A stretch of DNA of 64,000 nucleotides from Pollutibacter soli (GCA_029269725.1 JARJHS010000002.1:868001-932000); one strand, 5' to 3'; positions 1-8,818 are shown, counted from the stretch's first letter. The notes: generated by a model from the letters alone, not told the origin. Program-made: numbers and translations.

Positions 1-570
1 CTGTCGGACGGCGCCGCCGCATTCTATCTGACCAATAAAAAAAATGAAACCGGATTAAGCCTCCGAATCGAATGGATCGAAGGTGTTTCCTTTGCAAATA
101 TCCGCGAAGCCTGTATGTATATGGGATGCATAAAAATGCCGGATGGATCCCTTCGGAATTTCATGGATATGACTCCCGATGAGATAAAAGATCTTTCTGT
201 ACTCAGCATCAAGCAGGATGTGAAATTGCTGAGTGAAAATATTGTTCTGCTCGGTGGCGTAGCAATGACAAAGATTTTTAAAAAACGGGGCATTACTGCA
301 AACGACGTGGACTATTATCTCTGTCACATCTCCAGTGAATTTTTCCGTTCCAAAGTACAGGATGAACTAAAAAAAATCGGCCTGGATATGCCTGAAGAAA
401 AATGGTTTGTCAACCTGAGCTCTGTGGGCAACGTCGGCGCTGCAAGTATCTACCTCATGATGGATGAACTCTATCACAGTGGTAAACTGAAAAAAGGAGA
501 CCGGATTTTCTTCTCTGTTCCAGAGAGCTCGAGGTTTTCTTATATGTACGCTTACCTGACCGTGGTTTAA
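1..570 (+). CDS. darB: DarB-like beta-ketoacyl-ACP synthase III, 3' part
   Basis: The reading frame is open from the first base, so the N-terminal part, including the catalytic Cys, lies outside the window. What is visible is the C-terminal half of a FabH-type ketosynthase: a DGAAAFYL stretch at the very start, the catalytic-His region (CHISSEFF, His codon 325-327) and the catalytic-Asn loop (GNVGAAS, Asn codon 430-432). In flexirubin clusters a KAS III of this kind (DarB) works with DarA to condense two beta-keto acyl chains into a cyclohexanedione that becomes the dialkylresorcinol. The symbol rests on the neighbourhood more than on residues: the following genes are those of flexirubin clusters. 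A generic FabH is the alternative. It ends at TAA 568-570, and a 200-base gap separates it from the next gene. Confidence 0.8.
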   Translation: MSDGAAAFYLTNKKNETGLSLRIEWIEGVSFANIREACMYMGCIKMPDGSLRNFMDMTPDEIKDLSVLSIKQDVKLLSENIVLLGGVAMTKIFKKRGITANDVDYYLCHISSEFFRSKVQDELKKIGLDMPEEKWFVNLSSVGNVGAASIYLMMDELYHSGKLKKGDRIFFSVPESSRFSYMYAYLTVV

Positions 571-773
571 TCACAAAGCAACAGGTAGCAGACCGCAGCA
601 ATGTGCATGCAATTTCCGAATGACGGATTCGATTTAAAGCTTATATACAGGTAATCATTTTTGTTACCGCACAGGGCTGACCCTGAACCTTAAACTTATA
701 ACTTTCAACTCCTGCTCGCTACTTACTACTCACTACTTACTTTTTTAGTAATTTGTCCCGTTAAACCGGTATT
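571..773. other. Intergenic gap with a 7-base-period array
   Basis: No gene is visible. Bases 684-746 form nine heptads of the type nAACTTA/CTACTNA in tight register (see the repeat entry). A TAATTTG sequence at 749-755 lies 18 bases upstream of the next ATG and could be a -7 box, but no -33 TTTG is seen at the right distance. Confidence 0.5.
684..746. repeat. 7-base-period degenerate tandem array
   Basis: Nine consecutive heptads in register, beginning TGAACCT, TAAACTT, ATAACTT and later CTACTTA, CTACTCA, CTACTTA. The unit drifts along the array while the period stays at 7. It belongs to the dispersed family described in the findings. Confidence 0.75.
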
Positions 774-1181
774 ATGGAAAAAGATAAAATACCCCAGGAT
801 GATGGCGCACTGAATAAATTGACGAGGGAAGTATGTTATGCCGTAGATGAATCCGGAAATTATACTACAGCACTGAGTACAGGATGGGAAGTTAAAGCGG
901 CAGCTCTTGGCCTCGCCTGGGATGATATCCAGCAAAGGATAAAAGATGCGCATGATAAGGTAGTGCGCAAAGAGGCGAGCCCTGTGTTATTTTTTATGGA
1001 ATGGAGATTGATGGATGTACCCATTCTTGCGTCCTATACCGGTTTCTGGCAATGGACGGTGAAGAGACATTTAAAATACGACGTGTTTCAGAAATTATCA
1101 GATAAAAAGCTGCAGAAATATGCGGAAGCATTTGATATTTCTGTGAACGACCTCAAAACCATGAACGTACATGAAGAATGA
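774..1181 (+). CDS. Conserved flexirubin-cluster protein of unknown function
   Basis: A 135-residue protein without a signal peptide or membrane segment, rich in Lys, Asp and aromatic residues. It is predicted helical, with a Trp-rich central part (FFMEWRLMDVPILASYTGFW around residues 73-92). I recognise no catalytic motif. Its stop overlaps the start of the BtrH-like gene by 11 bases, so the two are very probably translated together. That pairing, and the position directly after darB, suggest an accessory role in pigment assembly, for example a partner or chaperone for the acyltransferase. This is inference from position only. The ATG at 774 is the first in frame. Confidence 0.75.
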   Translation: MEKDKIPQDDGALNKLTREVCYAVDESGNYTTALSTGWEVKAAALGLAWDDIQQRIKDAHDKVVRKEASPVLFFMEWRLMDVPILASYTGFWQWTVKRHLKYDVFQKLSDKKLQKYAEAFDISVNDLKTMNVHEE

Positions 1182-2187
1182 TTTTGTTCATCTGCAGGCT
1201 GCACATTGTGAAAATGGCGTGACCACCAATTTGTTGAGAAAAGCTGGCGCAGATAAATTGACAGAGCCGTTATCGTTCGGGATTGGTTCAGGGCTGTTTT
1301 TCATTTATATACCGTTTTTAAAAGTGAATAAAGGGCCGGCGATCGCATTCCGTACAATGCCCGGTCACATTTTTAAACGTACAGCCAAGTCACTCGGTAT
1401 TTCGATTCACAGGGAAACTTTCCGATCAAAGGAAAAAGCAGAACAACGTCTCGACGAATGTATAGAGGCGGGACTTGCTGTGGGTTGCCAGGTAGGAGTG
1501 TACTATCTCACTTATTTTCCGAAAGAATATCGTTTTCATTTTAACGCGCATAACCTCATCATTTACGGACGTGAAGGTGATGAATATCTGGTGAGTGATC
1601 CGGTAATGGAATCGGTGACGACGCTTACAAAGTTTGATCTTACACGCGTGCGTTTTGCAAAAGGCGCGATGTCGCCCAAGGGGCAACTTTATTATCCAAA
1701 GGAGAATAAAATTGTAACTGATGAACAGATCCGTGAGGGAATAAAATCCGGCATCAGGCGAAACGTGCGTGATATGCTTCATATTCCTGGCCCCATTGCT
1801 GGAGTGAGCGGGATAGTGTATACGGCTAACCGGATTCGCAAATGGCGGGATAAGCTGGGTCTGAAAGATGCAGGATTGTATCTCGCTCAGCTGGTACGTA
1901 TGCAGGAAGAAATCGGAACAGGTGGCGGTGGATTTCGCTATATCTACGGTGCATTTTTACAGGAGGCTTATGCCTATCTACCACAGGATGAGTTATTGGA
2001 TATTTCAAAAAAGTTTACAAAATCAGGTGATCTCTGGCGCAATGCTGCGGTTCATGCAGCAGGTATATATAAAGGCAGACTGACTACTCAGCAGGATTTC
2101 GATTTAATGGCTGATCAGATGATGGCCATTGCTGCACTGGAAAAAGATGCTTTCCAGGATCTGAAAAAAATCAAATGGCGTTCATGA
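1171..2187 (+). CDS. BtrH-N domain protein, candidate acyl-ACP acyltransferase
   Basis: A 338-residue protein whose first ~180 residues look like the BtrH N-terminal domain, a papain/C39-like fold. BtrH moves an acyl group from the carrier protein BtrI onto an aminoglycoside in butirosin synthesis. A plausible triad is visible: Cys13 in AHCENGVTT, His127 in NAHNLIIYG and Asp143 in VSDPV. The C-terminal ~150 residues are helical. There is no signal peptide, so it acts in the cytoplasm. It overlaps the preceding gene by 11 bases and the next ABC gene by 4 to 13. Inference: it could form the ester between the polyene acyl-ACP and the resorcinol hydroxyl, a step with no other obvious enzyme here. 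Confidence 0.82.
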   Translation: MKNDFVHLQAAHCENGVTTNLLRKAGADKLTEPLSFGIGSGLFFIYIPFLKVNKGPAIAFRTMPGHIFKRTAKSLGISIHRETFRSKEKAEQRLDECIEAGLAVGCQVGVYYLTYFPKEYRFHFNAHNLIIYGREGDEYLVSDPVMESVTTLTKFDLTRVRFAKGAMSPKGQLYYPKENKIVTDEQIREGIKSGIRRNVRDMLHIPGPIAGVSGIVYTANRIRKWRDKLGLKDAGLYLAQLVRMQEEIGTGGGGFRYIYGAFLQEAYAYLPQDELLDISKKFTKSGDLWRNAAVHAAGIYKGRLTTQQDFDLMADQMMAIAALEKDAFQDLKKIKWRS

Positions 2188-2939
2188 ATTTTCCGGCGGT
2201 GAGGATAGAAAACCTGAGTTTCATGTATCCGGGCCAGGCTCACCATTCCATCACCGGCATCAATCTTACAATTGCTGCAGGTGACAGGTTTGGTTTGTTC
2301 GGACCTAACGGTGCCGGCAAAACGACATTGATGGGATGCATGACTGGCATTCTGGATTTTACTGATGGAAGCATTGAAATTTTTGGCGAGAAAGTGAGCA
2401 GGAAGAACAGGTCATTCTGTTCAGTATTAGGATACGTACCACAGGAATATTCTTTTTACCAGGAGCTTGATCCGCTGGAAAACCTCGAATACTTCGGTGC
2501 GATGTCGGGCCTGAAAATGCCTGCAATCAAAAAGAAATCAGAAGAGCTGCTGAAAGTACTCGGCCTGTGGGATGTGCGTACTAAGCAGGTTGAAAAGTTT
2601 TCAGGCGGAATGAAACGTCGGGTGAATATCGCTATCAGTGTAATGCATGAACCGAAGATTTTATTCCTGGATGAACCGACAGTGGGCGTTGATGTACAAA
2701 CACGTTTCGCAATAATGGACTACCTGATGGAATTGAACAGAAGAGGAACGACGCTCGTCTATACATCCCATCAGCTCGCTGAGGCGCAAAACCTGTGTAA
2801 TAATTTTGCACTGATTGACCAGGGAAACATAATCGCACACGATACACTTGAACATCTCCTTGCAGCCCATGAAGCAGAAGGGCTGGAAGGATTGTTTATC
2901 AAATTAACAGGTAAAGCATACAGGGATAGTGATGTTTAA
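2175..2939 (+). CDS. ABC transporter ATP-binding protein
   Basis: A 254-residue ATPase subunit with Walker A GPNGAGKTT (residues 43-51), Q-loop region VPQEYSFY, signature FSGGMKRR (Ser143) and Walker B LFLDEP (Asp166-Glu167), followed by the H-loop in YTSHQLAEA. It resembles the ABC-2 export group (DrrA/NatA-like). It powers the permease encoded next, which overlaps it by 8 bases. ATG 2175 is used here; ATG 2184 forms an ATGA overlap with the upstream stop and may be the true start, giving a protein three residues shorter. The substrate is not readable from sequence; a pigment precursor or lipid fits the context. Confidence 0.93.
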   Translation: MAFMNFPAVRIENLSFMYPGQAHHSITGINLTIAAGDRFGLFGPNGAGKTTLMGCMTGILDFTDGSIEIFGEKVSRKNRSFCSVLGYVPQEYSFYQELDPLENLEYFGAMSGLKMPAIKKKSEELLKVLGLWDVRTKQVEKFSGGMKRRVNIAISVMHEPKILFLDEPTVGVDVQTRFAIMDYLMELNRRGTTLVYTSHQLAEAQNLCNNFALIDQGNIIAHDTLEHLLAAHEAEGLEGLFIKLTGKAYRDSDV

Positions 2940-4209
2940 ACTGCTTTCATCCATAAAAAAAGATGTGCGGATTCTTCTCCGGGACAAAGTAGGGTTATTG
3001 CTGATGTTCCTTATGCCCATTCTTTTAGCGGTGGTGATAACAGCAATTCAGAACAGTACATTCGAACTGGTTAACGATAATAAAATTCCGCTCATAGTAC
3101 TTAACCGCGATACGGGCGAGGCAGGTAAACAATTTCTTGCATCGATCAATGACGCTGGCATTTTTAAAGTGATGCAATCGTTGGAGGTTGATAAAAAGCC
3201 GGATTTTGCCGCGATGATGAAAGCCAACGATGCATTGGTAGCCATACTGATTCCCGAAGATTTTACCATCCGGATAAAAGGAAAAGCAAAAGTTGTTGCG
3301 GCAAAAGCATTGAAAAGTGTCGGTCTCGAAGGTGATAGTCTTTCAATGGAAGTTCAAGTGGATCCGCTGACGATGATGTATCATCCCGTGATGCAGGAAT
3401 CTTTTCGTCAATCAGTACACGGCGCTTTAAAAAGTGCTGTTTCTCTTGTAGAAAGCAAACAGATTTTGAACAGTCTTTACCTAAAACTGAATGATGAGCC
3501 AATGCCTGTTGCTCTTGAAAATGAAATCCTTCACAATACGACAGCTATCAACCAGGTACCTGTTTCAAGAGATGGCAGCAGGAATGTTCCCAATGCAACG
3601 CAACACAATATTCCGGCATGGACAATCTTCGCCATGTTTTTTGTGGTGATCTCACTTGGAAGCAGCGTCGTCAGGGAAAAACTCAATGGCAGTTTTTTAA
3701 GATTGAAAACATTGCCATCAGCATATTTTATATCGCTGATATCCAAACAGATCACTTATTTAATAGTTACACTTATTCAGGCATTGGTCATTTTCGCTAT
3801 AGGTGTTTGGATTTTTCCACTCATACACCTGCCGGCGCTTAATCTGCCGAATGATCTCTTTGCCACTTTTGTTGTTCTGCTGATTTGCGGATGGTGTGCC
3901 GTCAGTTTTGCAATCTGTATCGGAGTATTTGCAAAAACACAGGAACAGGCCAACGGTATCGGCGCAGTTTCCATTGTGTTACTGGCTGCTATTGGAGGAT
4001 TGCTGGTGCCCAGTTTTGCAATGCCGGATTCATTCAGTTACATCATCCGCCTTTCGCCACTGCATTGGTGTCTTGAAGCATTCTATGGATTGTTTTTGGA
4101 AGGCGGAAATCTGAAAGATATTATGATGAATCTTTTACCTTTACTCGCTATAACCATTTTGTTTCAGCTGATTACTATCTGGGGGTTGCGGAAGAAAAAT
4201 CTTATTTGA
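2932..4209 (+). CDS. ABC-2 type transporter permease
   Basis: A 425-residue membrane protein with the ABC-2 layout: one membrane segment near residues 22-43, a long extracytoplasmic domain to about residue 225, then about five closely packed segments to the C-terminus. It pairs with the ATPase just upstream. ATG 2932 is preferred over the GTG directly before it (2929); it overlaps the ATPase stop. Together they probably export a product of the pigment cluster across the inner membrane, or flip a lipid-linked intermediate. Pairs of this kind are regular members of flexirubin clusters. Confidence 0.92.
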   Translation: MFKLLSSIKKDVRILLRDKVGLLLMFLMPILLAVVITAIQNSTFELVNDNKIPLIVLNRDTGEAGKQFLASINDAGIFKVMQSLEVDKKPDFAAMMKANDALVAILIPEDFTIRIKGKAKVVAAKALKSVGLEGDSLSMEVQVDPLTMMYHPVMQESFRQSVHGALKSAVSLVESKQILNSLYLKLNDEPMPVALENEILHNTTAINQVPVSRDGSRNVPNATQHNIPAWTIFAMFFVVISLGSSVVREKLNGSFLRLKTLPSAYFISLISKQITYLIVTLIQALVIFAIGVWIFPLIHLPALNLPNDLFATFVVLLICGWCAVSFAICIGVFAKTQEQANGIGAVSIVLLAAIGGLLVPSFAMPDSFSYIIRLSPLHWCLEAFYGLFLEGGNLKDIMMNLLPLLAITILFQLITIWGLRKKNLI

Positions 4210-4223
4210 ATTTAAAATTTAAC

Positions 4224-4487
4224 ATGGAAAAAGAAGCACTTAAGCTGCAGTTAAAACAACAAATCATACAGTTTCTGAATCTGGTGTCTATGAAGCCTGA
4301 AGACATCAAAGATGATGAGCCGCTTTTTGGTGAAGGTCTTGGCCTCGATTCTATCGATTCACTCGAACTGATCGTATTATTACAGAGGGAATATGGCATC
4401 AATATCCAGGATCCTAAAGAAGGCAGGAAGATTCTTGTTGATGTGAATACTATGGTAGATTATATCGAAAAGAACCGTACAAAATAA
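4224..4487 (+). CDS. Acyl carrier protein 1
   Basis: An 87-residue acyl carrier protein with the phosphopantetheine site GLDSIDSLEL (Ser43). It is acidic and four-helical by pattern. ATG 4224 is chosen; an upstream TTG at 4206 overlaps the permease gene and would add a segment with no ACP similarity. It is followed after one base by a ketosynthase and then a chain-length-factor-like gene. The ACP at 28658 is clearly its paralogue, sharing the PEDI, DD, PLF, EGLGLDSID and LELIVLLQ blocks, and it heads the same gene order. Its role is to hold the growing aryl-polyene or fatty chain. Confidence 0.95.
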   Translation: MEKEALKLQLKQQIIQFLNLVSMKPEDIKDDEPLFGEGLGLDSIDSLELIVLLQREYGINIQDPKEGRKILVDVNTMVDYIEKNRTK

Positions 4488-4488
4488 T

Positions 4489-5682
4489 GTGGCTTTGAGC
4501 AGGATTCTGGTAACTGGCATGGGTGTAGTGAGTGCAATCGGAAGCAATGTTGCAGAAAACAGGCAATCACTGATCAATGGAATCTGTGGTATCACCCGAC
4601 TCGAGGGTTTTCAAAGTCGTTTTGCGGGACTGATGCCTTTCGGCGAAATCAAAAAAAACAATTCCGGCCTCGCAGCGAAATACAATCTTACCAAGCCCGG
4701 AATTACCAGGCCCTGTTTGCTAGGCCTGATGGCGATGAAGGAGATGCTGGATGATGCCGGTCTGGACGAAAAAATTTTACGAAGCCGTTCTACAGCATTT
4801 ATAAATGCTACAACCGTTGGAGGAATGTGCCTTACAGATGAACTCTATCATGATGCTAATGCAGCAGATACTGGTTCGCCTTACCTTGGGGCTTATGATA
4901 ATGCAGATACCACGCTTTTTCTTCGCGAATATTTCGGAATCGGGGGTGTCGTGAACAGCATCAATACAGCTTGTTCATCTTCGGCCAATGCAATTGCATT
5001 TGGTGCAGCATTGATAAAAACAGGAAGAGCAGACCGGGTAATCGCCGGCGGGGTAGATTGCCTCGCAAAATTCACGATCAATGGATTCAACTCTCTGCAT
5101 ATACTATCCAATGAATTGTGCAGGCCATTCGATGAATCACGTAAAGGACTCAATCTCGGAGAAGCAGCGGCTTATGTTGTACTCGAATCAGAAGATGTGG
5201 CTCAGAATAAAAAGTCATACGCAACTTTAACAGGTTACTGTAATGCAAATGATGCGTTCCATCCATCATCGTTGTCAGATACCGGGGTCGGCCCATATAA
5301 TGCGATGCATGGGGCTTTGCAAAAAGCATCGTTGAGTCCTGGAGATATCGGTTACATAAACGCACATGGTACAGGTACAGAAAACAATGATCTTGTTGAA
5401 AGTGTCGCTATGCAGCGCCTTTTTGAAAATCAACCAGCATTCAGTTCAACAAAAGGGAATACCGGTCATACACTGGGGGCAGCAGGATCACTCGAGTCAA
5501 TATTCAGCATACTCTGTCTGACGAACCAGGAAATATATCCCGCCCTGCAGTTTGAAAATAAAATTCCTGAAACCGGGCTAATACCGAACAGAGAATATCG
5601 GAAGTATGTCATTGAACATGTCATGACGAATTCATTCGGCTTCGGTGGCAATTGTACATCATTAATTTTCTCCCGCTCCTGA
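4489..5682 (+). CDS. Beta-ketoacyl-ACP synthase (KAS I/II type), cassette A
   Basis: A 397-residue condensing enzyme with the complete catalytic set: Cys162 in NTACSSSANA, His293 in INAHGTGT and His327 in TGHTLGAAGS. It elongates an ACP-bound chain by decarboxylative condensation with malonyl-ACP. The start is GTG 4489, directly after the ACP stop; the first ATG nearby is out of frame. The downstream partner lacks the catalytic triad, so the two probably form a KS-CLF heterodimer as in aryl-polyene synthases. The gene at 28921 is a close paralogue. Confidence 0.95.
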   Translation: MALSRILVTGMGVVSAIGSNVAENRQSLINGICGITRLEGFQSRFAGLMPFGEIKKNNSGLAAKYNLTKPGITRPCLLGLMAMKEMLDDAGLDEKILRSRSTAFINATTVGGMCLTDELYHDANAADTGSPYLGAYDNADTTLFLREYFGIGGVVNSINTACSSSANAIAFGAALIKTGRADRVIAGGVDCLAKFTINGFNSLHILSNELCRPFDESRKGLNLGEAAAYVVLESEDVAQNKKSYATLTGYCNANDAFHPSSLSDTGVGPYNAMHGALQKASLSPGDIGYINAHGTGTENNDLVESVAMQRLFENQPAFSSTKGNTGHTLGAAGSLESIFSILCLTNQEIYPALQFENKIPETGLIPNREYRKYVIEHVMTNSFGFGGNCTSLIFSRS

Positions 5683-5684
5683 AC

Positions 5685-6722
5685 ATGCTGTACATCCACC
5701 ATACGAGTTGTATTTCACCGCAGAAAACCTACGGAGGTGAAGCGTTGTCATTTGATAAAAATTCGGTGGATGGAAAATTGCTTTCTATTGAACCTGATTA
5801 TTCCGGCATTCCAATAAATATCCTGAGGAGAATGGGGAAAGCCGTGCGCATGGGAGTAGGGGCCGCACTTCCATTATTAAAACCGGGTCAGCCCAACGGA
5901 ATTATTTTCGGAACAGCTATAGGAGGAATGGAGGATTGCATAAAATTCCTCAACCAGATCGTGCAGTATGAAGAGGGAATGCTTACCCCGGGAAATTTTG
6001 TGCAGAGCACACCGAATGCTGTCGCTTCGCAGATCGGACTGATGACAAAAAATACAGGTTACAACATTACGCATGTACACCGCGGCCTTGCATTTGAAAT
6101 GGCCTTGCTGGATGCGATGATGATGTGTGAAGAAAAACCCGATGCAGAATGGCTTGTAGGCGGCGTGGATGAAATTTCTGCATACAATTACAATATTGAA
6201 AGGCTGGGCGGCTGGTACAAAACAGCTGATGCTTCTTCTGAAAATTTATTTACGTCTGCTACTCCAGGCTCTATAGCTGGTGAAGGCGCCGCGATGTTCA
6301 GGGTCAGCGGAAAAGGAACCAATGCAATTGCAGCAATCGAAGCAGTAGAGACAATTCATACGAAGGAGATAATCGAATTATCTGACCGTTGGAAAGAATT
6401 TCTTGACTTGCATTTCGGCAAAGAATCTCCCGAACTCATCATTTCCGGCGACAATGGTGATAGCAGAATAGTTCCATTTTATAAAGCCATACAGGAAACC
6501 ACTCCCGCAGGTGCTGATATACTTCGTTTCAAACAATTCAGTGGTGAATTTCCAACAGCTACAGGATTTGCTTTATGGCTTGCCGTCTCCATCAACAAAT
6601 TAAATTCTTTACCAGATTCAGCCTTTATTTCCCGGCGTGGAATTGCGTCTTACCGCAACGCAGTGATTTATAATAATTACAAAGGCGAACAGCACAGCTT
6701 TATCCTCGTTCAATTACCATAA
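5685..6722 (+). CDS. Ketosynthase-like chain length factor, cassette A
   Basis: A 345-residue thiolase-fold protein of the kind annotated as ketosynthase chain length factor in aryl-polyene clusters. All three catalytic positions are changed: the Cys region reads VHRGLAFEMALL, the first His region reads ISGDNGD and the second reads FSGEFPTATGFALW. It therefore cannot condense by itself and probably partners the KS just upstream, which ends two bases earlier. ATG 5685 is chosen because its paralogue (30125) begins with the same pattern (MxLYIH or MLYIHH, then ISPQ). The longer TTG start at 5652 would lie inside the upstream gene. Confidence 0.88.
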   Translation: MLYIHHTSCISPQKTYGGEALSFDKNSVDGKLLSIEPDYSGIPINILRRMGKAVRMGVGAALPLLKPGQPNGIIFGTAIGGMEDCIKFLNQIVQYEEGMLTPGNFVQSTPNAVASQIGLMTKNTGYNITHVHRGLAFEMALLDAMMMCEEKPDAEWLVGGVDEISAYNYNIERLGGWYKTADASSENLFTSATPGSIAGEGAAMFRVSGKGTNAIAAIEAVETIHTKEIIELSDRWKEFLDLHFGKESPELIISGDNGDSRIVPFYKAIQETTPAGADILRFKQFSGEFPTATGFALWLAVSINKLNSLPDSAFISRRGIASYRNAVIYNNYKGEQHSFILVQLP

Positions 6723-6885
6723 AAATTTTTCCTTTTTCTTTTTCCATTTGTCACAATTATTTAAGAAGTGTGTTTTAGTAATTAAAAACCACAATAATAT
6801 TTACGCCTTCCAGTTATTACTGGCGATCCGTAAATCAGTATTGAGATTTTTAAATCAAATAAAAATTTTTGAAAAAGGACAAGCT

Positions 6886-7494
6886 ATGAAAAAGGTATTA
6901 TCAGTAATGACTGGTTTTCTGCTGTTTGCTGCCGCCAGTACCCAGGCACAGAAATTAAAACTGGTGGAAGGTGATCTCTCAGTTCTGGAAAATGAAACTG
7001 CACTCAATATTCAATTTAGTTATGATAATATGAGTGTCGGAAAATTTGACAAAGAATCAGAATACATTGCAAAAAAGACGGAAGAGTACAATAAAAAAGA
7101 ACCAGGTCGTGGCGACAACTGGGCGAAAAACTGGGTACTCGATCGTAAAGATAAATTCGAGCCTAAGTTCAACGAGCTTTTTGAGCGCGAGTTTGAAAAG
7201 ACAATTACTTACAACTCAAAAACTCCCGCGAAATACACACTGATCTTTAGAACCATCTTCACTGAACCTGGTTTCAATGTGGGAGTTATGCGTAAAAATG
7301 CACAGATCGACGCTGAAGTACTCGTGGTGGAAACTGCGAATCCTGCAAAAGTGATCGCAAAAATTAAAGTTGACAATGCACTTGGTCGCACATTCGGCGG
7401 TTACGATTTTGATACCGGTGGACGCATTATGGAATGTTATGCAGATGCAGGCAAGGCCCTGGGTAAATATTTCCGCAAGAGCACCAAAGGTTAA
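6886..7494 (+). CDS. Secreted protein of unknown function
   Basis: A 202-residue protein with a clear Sec signal peptide (MKKVLSVMTGFLLF, cleavage expected after TQA near residue 21). The mature part is rich in Lys, Glu and Asn and has no motif I recognise. ATG 6886 is chosen over a start at 6748 because it places the signal peptide at the N-terminus and has a purine-rich stretch just upstream (AAAAAGGAC). It is the last gene before a terminator-like hairpin at 7518-7552, so it closes the first operon. A location in the periplasm or outer membrane and a role in envelope handling of the pigment are inference. Confidence 0.8.
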   Translation: MKKVLSVMTGFLLFAAASTQAQKLKLVEGDLSVLENETALNIQFSYDNMSVGKFDKESEYIAKKTEEYNKKEPGRGDNWAKNWVLDRKDKFEPKFNELFEREFEKTITYNSKTPAKYTLIFRTIFTEPGFNVGVMRKNAQIDAEVLVVETANPAKVIAKIKVDNALGRTFGGYDFDTGGRIMECYADAGKALGKYFRKSTKG

Positions 7495-7517
7495 TCATTA
7501 TTTAAAAGATATTCATC

Positions 7518-7552
7518 AGCCGGGCACGAGGTTACTCTGACCGGCTTTTTTC
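7518..7552 (+). terminator. Rho-independent terminator
   Basis: AGCCGG (7518-7523) pairs with CCGGCT (7541-7546), with a smaller GAG/CTC pairing inside the loop, and a run of six T follows (7546-7551). It lies 23 bases after the stop of the secreted protein gene. Confidence 0.7.
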
Positions 7553-7579
7553 GTTGAACGTTGTACGTTCAACGTTGAA
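7552..7579. repeat. 7-base-period array (CGTTNNA type)
   Basis: Four heptads in exact register: CGTTGAA, CGTTGTA, CGTTCAA, CGTTGAA. They lie between the terminator and the next start. Because CGTTGAA and CGTTCAA are partly complementary, the array can also fold. Confidence 0.8.
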
Positions 7580-7586
7580 CCTTTCG

Positions 7587-7594
7587 TAATTTGC
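7587..7594 (+). promoter_or_regulatory. Possible Bacteroidota -7 box before the glycosyltransferase gene
   Basis: TAATTTGC lies 5 bases before ATG 7600 and just after a terminator, so a new transcript would have almost no leader. It differs from TAnnTTTG by one base of spacing. A TTG at 7561-7563 could be the -33 element but is slightly far. Confidence 0.3.
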
Positions 7595-7599
7595 AGACT

Positions 7600-8802
7600 A
7601 TGCCGTCGAGCACCGAAGTTCCTGTGTTTAAAGCTGATTTTGATGACACAAAAACCTGTGTCATTATACCTACCTACAATAATGCAGGCACACTCCCACA
7701 GGTTATCCGCGATGTTTCTGAGTACAGTTCCAATATCATTGTGGTGAATGATGGATCAACCGACAACACCTCAGAAATATTGAAGGAATTCAGGAACATA
7801 GAATTGGTAAATTACCCGGTAAATAAGGGTAAGGGCTGGGCGTTGAGGCAGGCATTTAAACGTGCAATTGTGCTGGGTTTCGAGAATGCCATTACGATAG
7901 ATTCTGATGGTCAGCACTTCGCAAAAGATCTACCGGCATTTATTGAAAAAATGAAGTGCTCTCCGCGTACGATCATTATGGGTGCCAGAAATATGGACCA
8001 GGAAGGAATTCCCGGAAAGAGCAGTTTTGGTCACAAATTTTCAAATTTCTGGTTTAAAGTAGAAACAGGGTTCAAATGTCCGGATACGCAAACCGGGTAT
8101 CGGCTCTATCCTTTAGATCCTATCAGGCGCATGCGATTTTTTACACGCAAGTATGAATTTGAAATTGAAGTGCTGGTACGCTCAGCGTGGAAAGGGATTC
8201 ATGTGGATGCAATTCCGATCAGCGTGTATTATGCGCCCGGCGGAAAGCGCATCACACATTTTAGACCTTTCAGGGATTTTACAAGGATAAGTATTCTCAA
8301 CACGATTCTCGTACTGATTACTTTTTTGTATATAAAGCCGAGAAACTTTTTGAGAACATTATTTGATAAAAAAAAATTCAGGCAGGCAGTTAACGAGCAT
8401 CTTTTTAACCCAAATCAATCTGACGCATTAAAATCAATCTCAATTGCATTTGGTGTGTTCATGGGAATTGTTCCCATCTGGGGTTTTCAACTTGTCGTGG
8501 CCATTTTTTTTTCTGTTTTATTCAGATTGAATACTGCATTGGTGATCATCGCTGCCAACATCAGCATACCACCAATGATCCCGCTGATAATTTTCCTGAG
8601 TTATAAAATGGGTGCCTTGTGGATGGGTGAACAACAAAGCAGAATCATCTTCAGTAACGATATCAGCCTTGAAGCGGTAAAGAACAACCTGGAACAATAT
8701 ATCTACGGAAGTTGCACGCTGGCCCTGGCTGCAGGAGTATTGTTGGGTTTAATCAGTTTTTTATTGCTCAGAATTTTTAAAAGAAAACCTTTACTGGCCT
8801 GA
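7600..8802 (+). CDS. Family 2 glycosyltransferase with DUF2062 tail
   Basis: A 400-residue protein. Residues ~18-235 are a GT-A family 2 transferase, with the nucleotide-sugar pattern VVNDGSTDN and an acidic IDSDGQH motif, of the DPM1/polyprenyl-phosphate sugar transferase type. From about residue 270 a DUF2062 domain with three to four membrane segments follows (GVFMGIVPIWGFQ). ATG 7600 is chosen over TTG 7591. It stands first in a tight row (16 bases to the MMPL fusion). Such GT2-DUF2062 proteins occur regularly in flexirubin and aryl-polyene clusters. The acceptor is unknown; glycosylation of a lipid carrier or of the pigment is possible. Confidence 0.9.
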   Translation: MPSSTEVPVFKADFDDTKTCVIIPTYNNAGTLPQVIRDVSEYSSNIIVVNDGSTDNTSEILKEFRNIELVNYPVNKGKGWALRQAFKRAIVLGFENAITIDSDGQHFAKDLPAFIEKMKCSPRTIIMGARNMDQEGIPGKSSFGHKFSNFWFKVETGFKCPDTQTGYRLYPLDPIRRMRFFTRKYEFEIEVLVRSAWKGIHVDAIPISVYYAPGGKRITHFRPFRDFTRISILNTILVLITFLYIKPRNFLRTLFDKKKFRQAVNEHLFNPNQSDALKSISIAFGVFMGIVPIWGFQLVVAIFFSVLFRLNTALVIIAANISIPPMIPLIIFLSYKMGALWMGEQQSRIIFSNDISLEAVKNNLEQYIYGSCTLALAAGVLLGLISFLLLRIFKRKPLLA

Positions 8803-8818
8803 GCCATAATTTATCCCT

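Noticed and set aside
5652-5684. Longer N-terminus for the first chain-length-factor-like gene
   Set aside because: The extension lies inside the upstream ketosynthase gene, uses a TTG start and is not shared by the paralogue at 30125.
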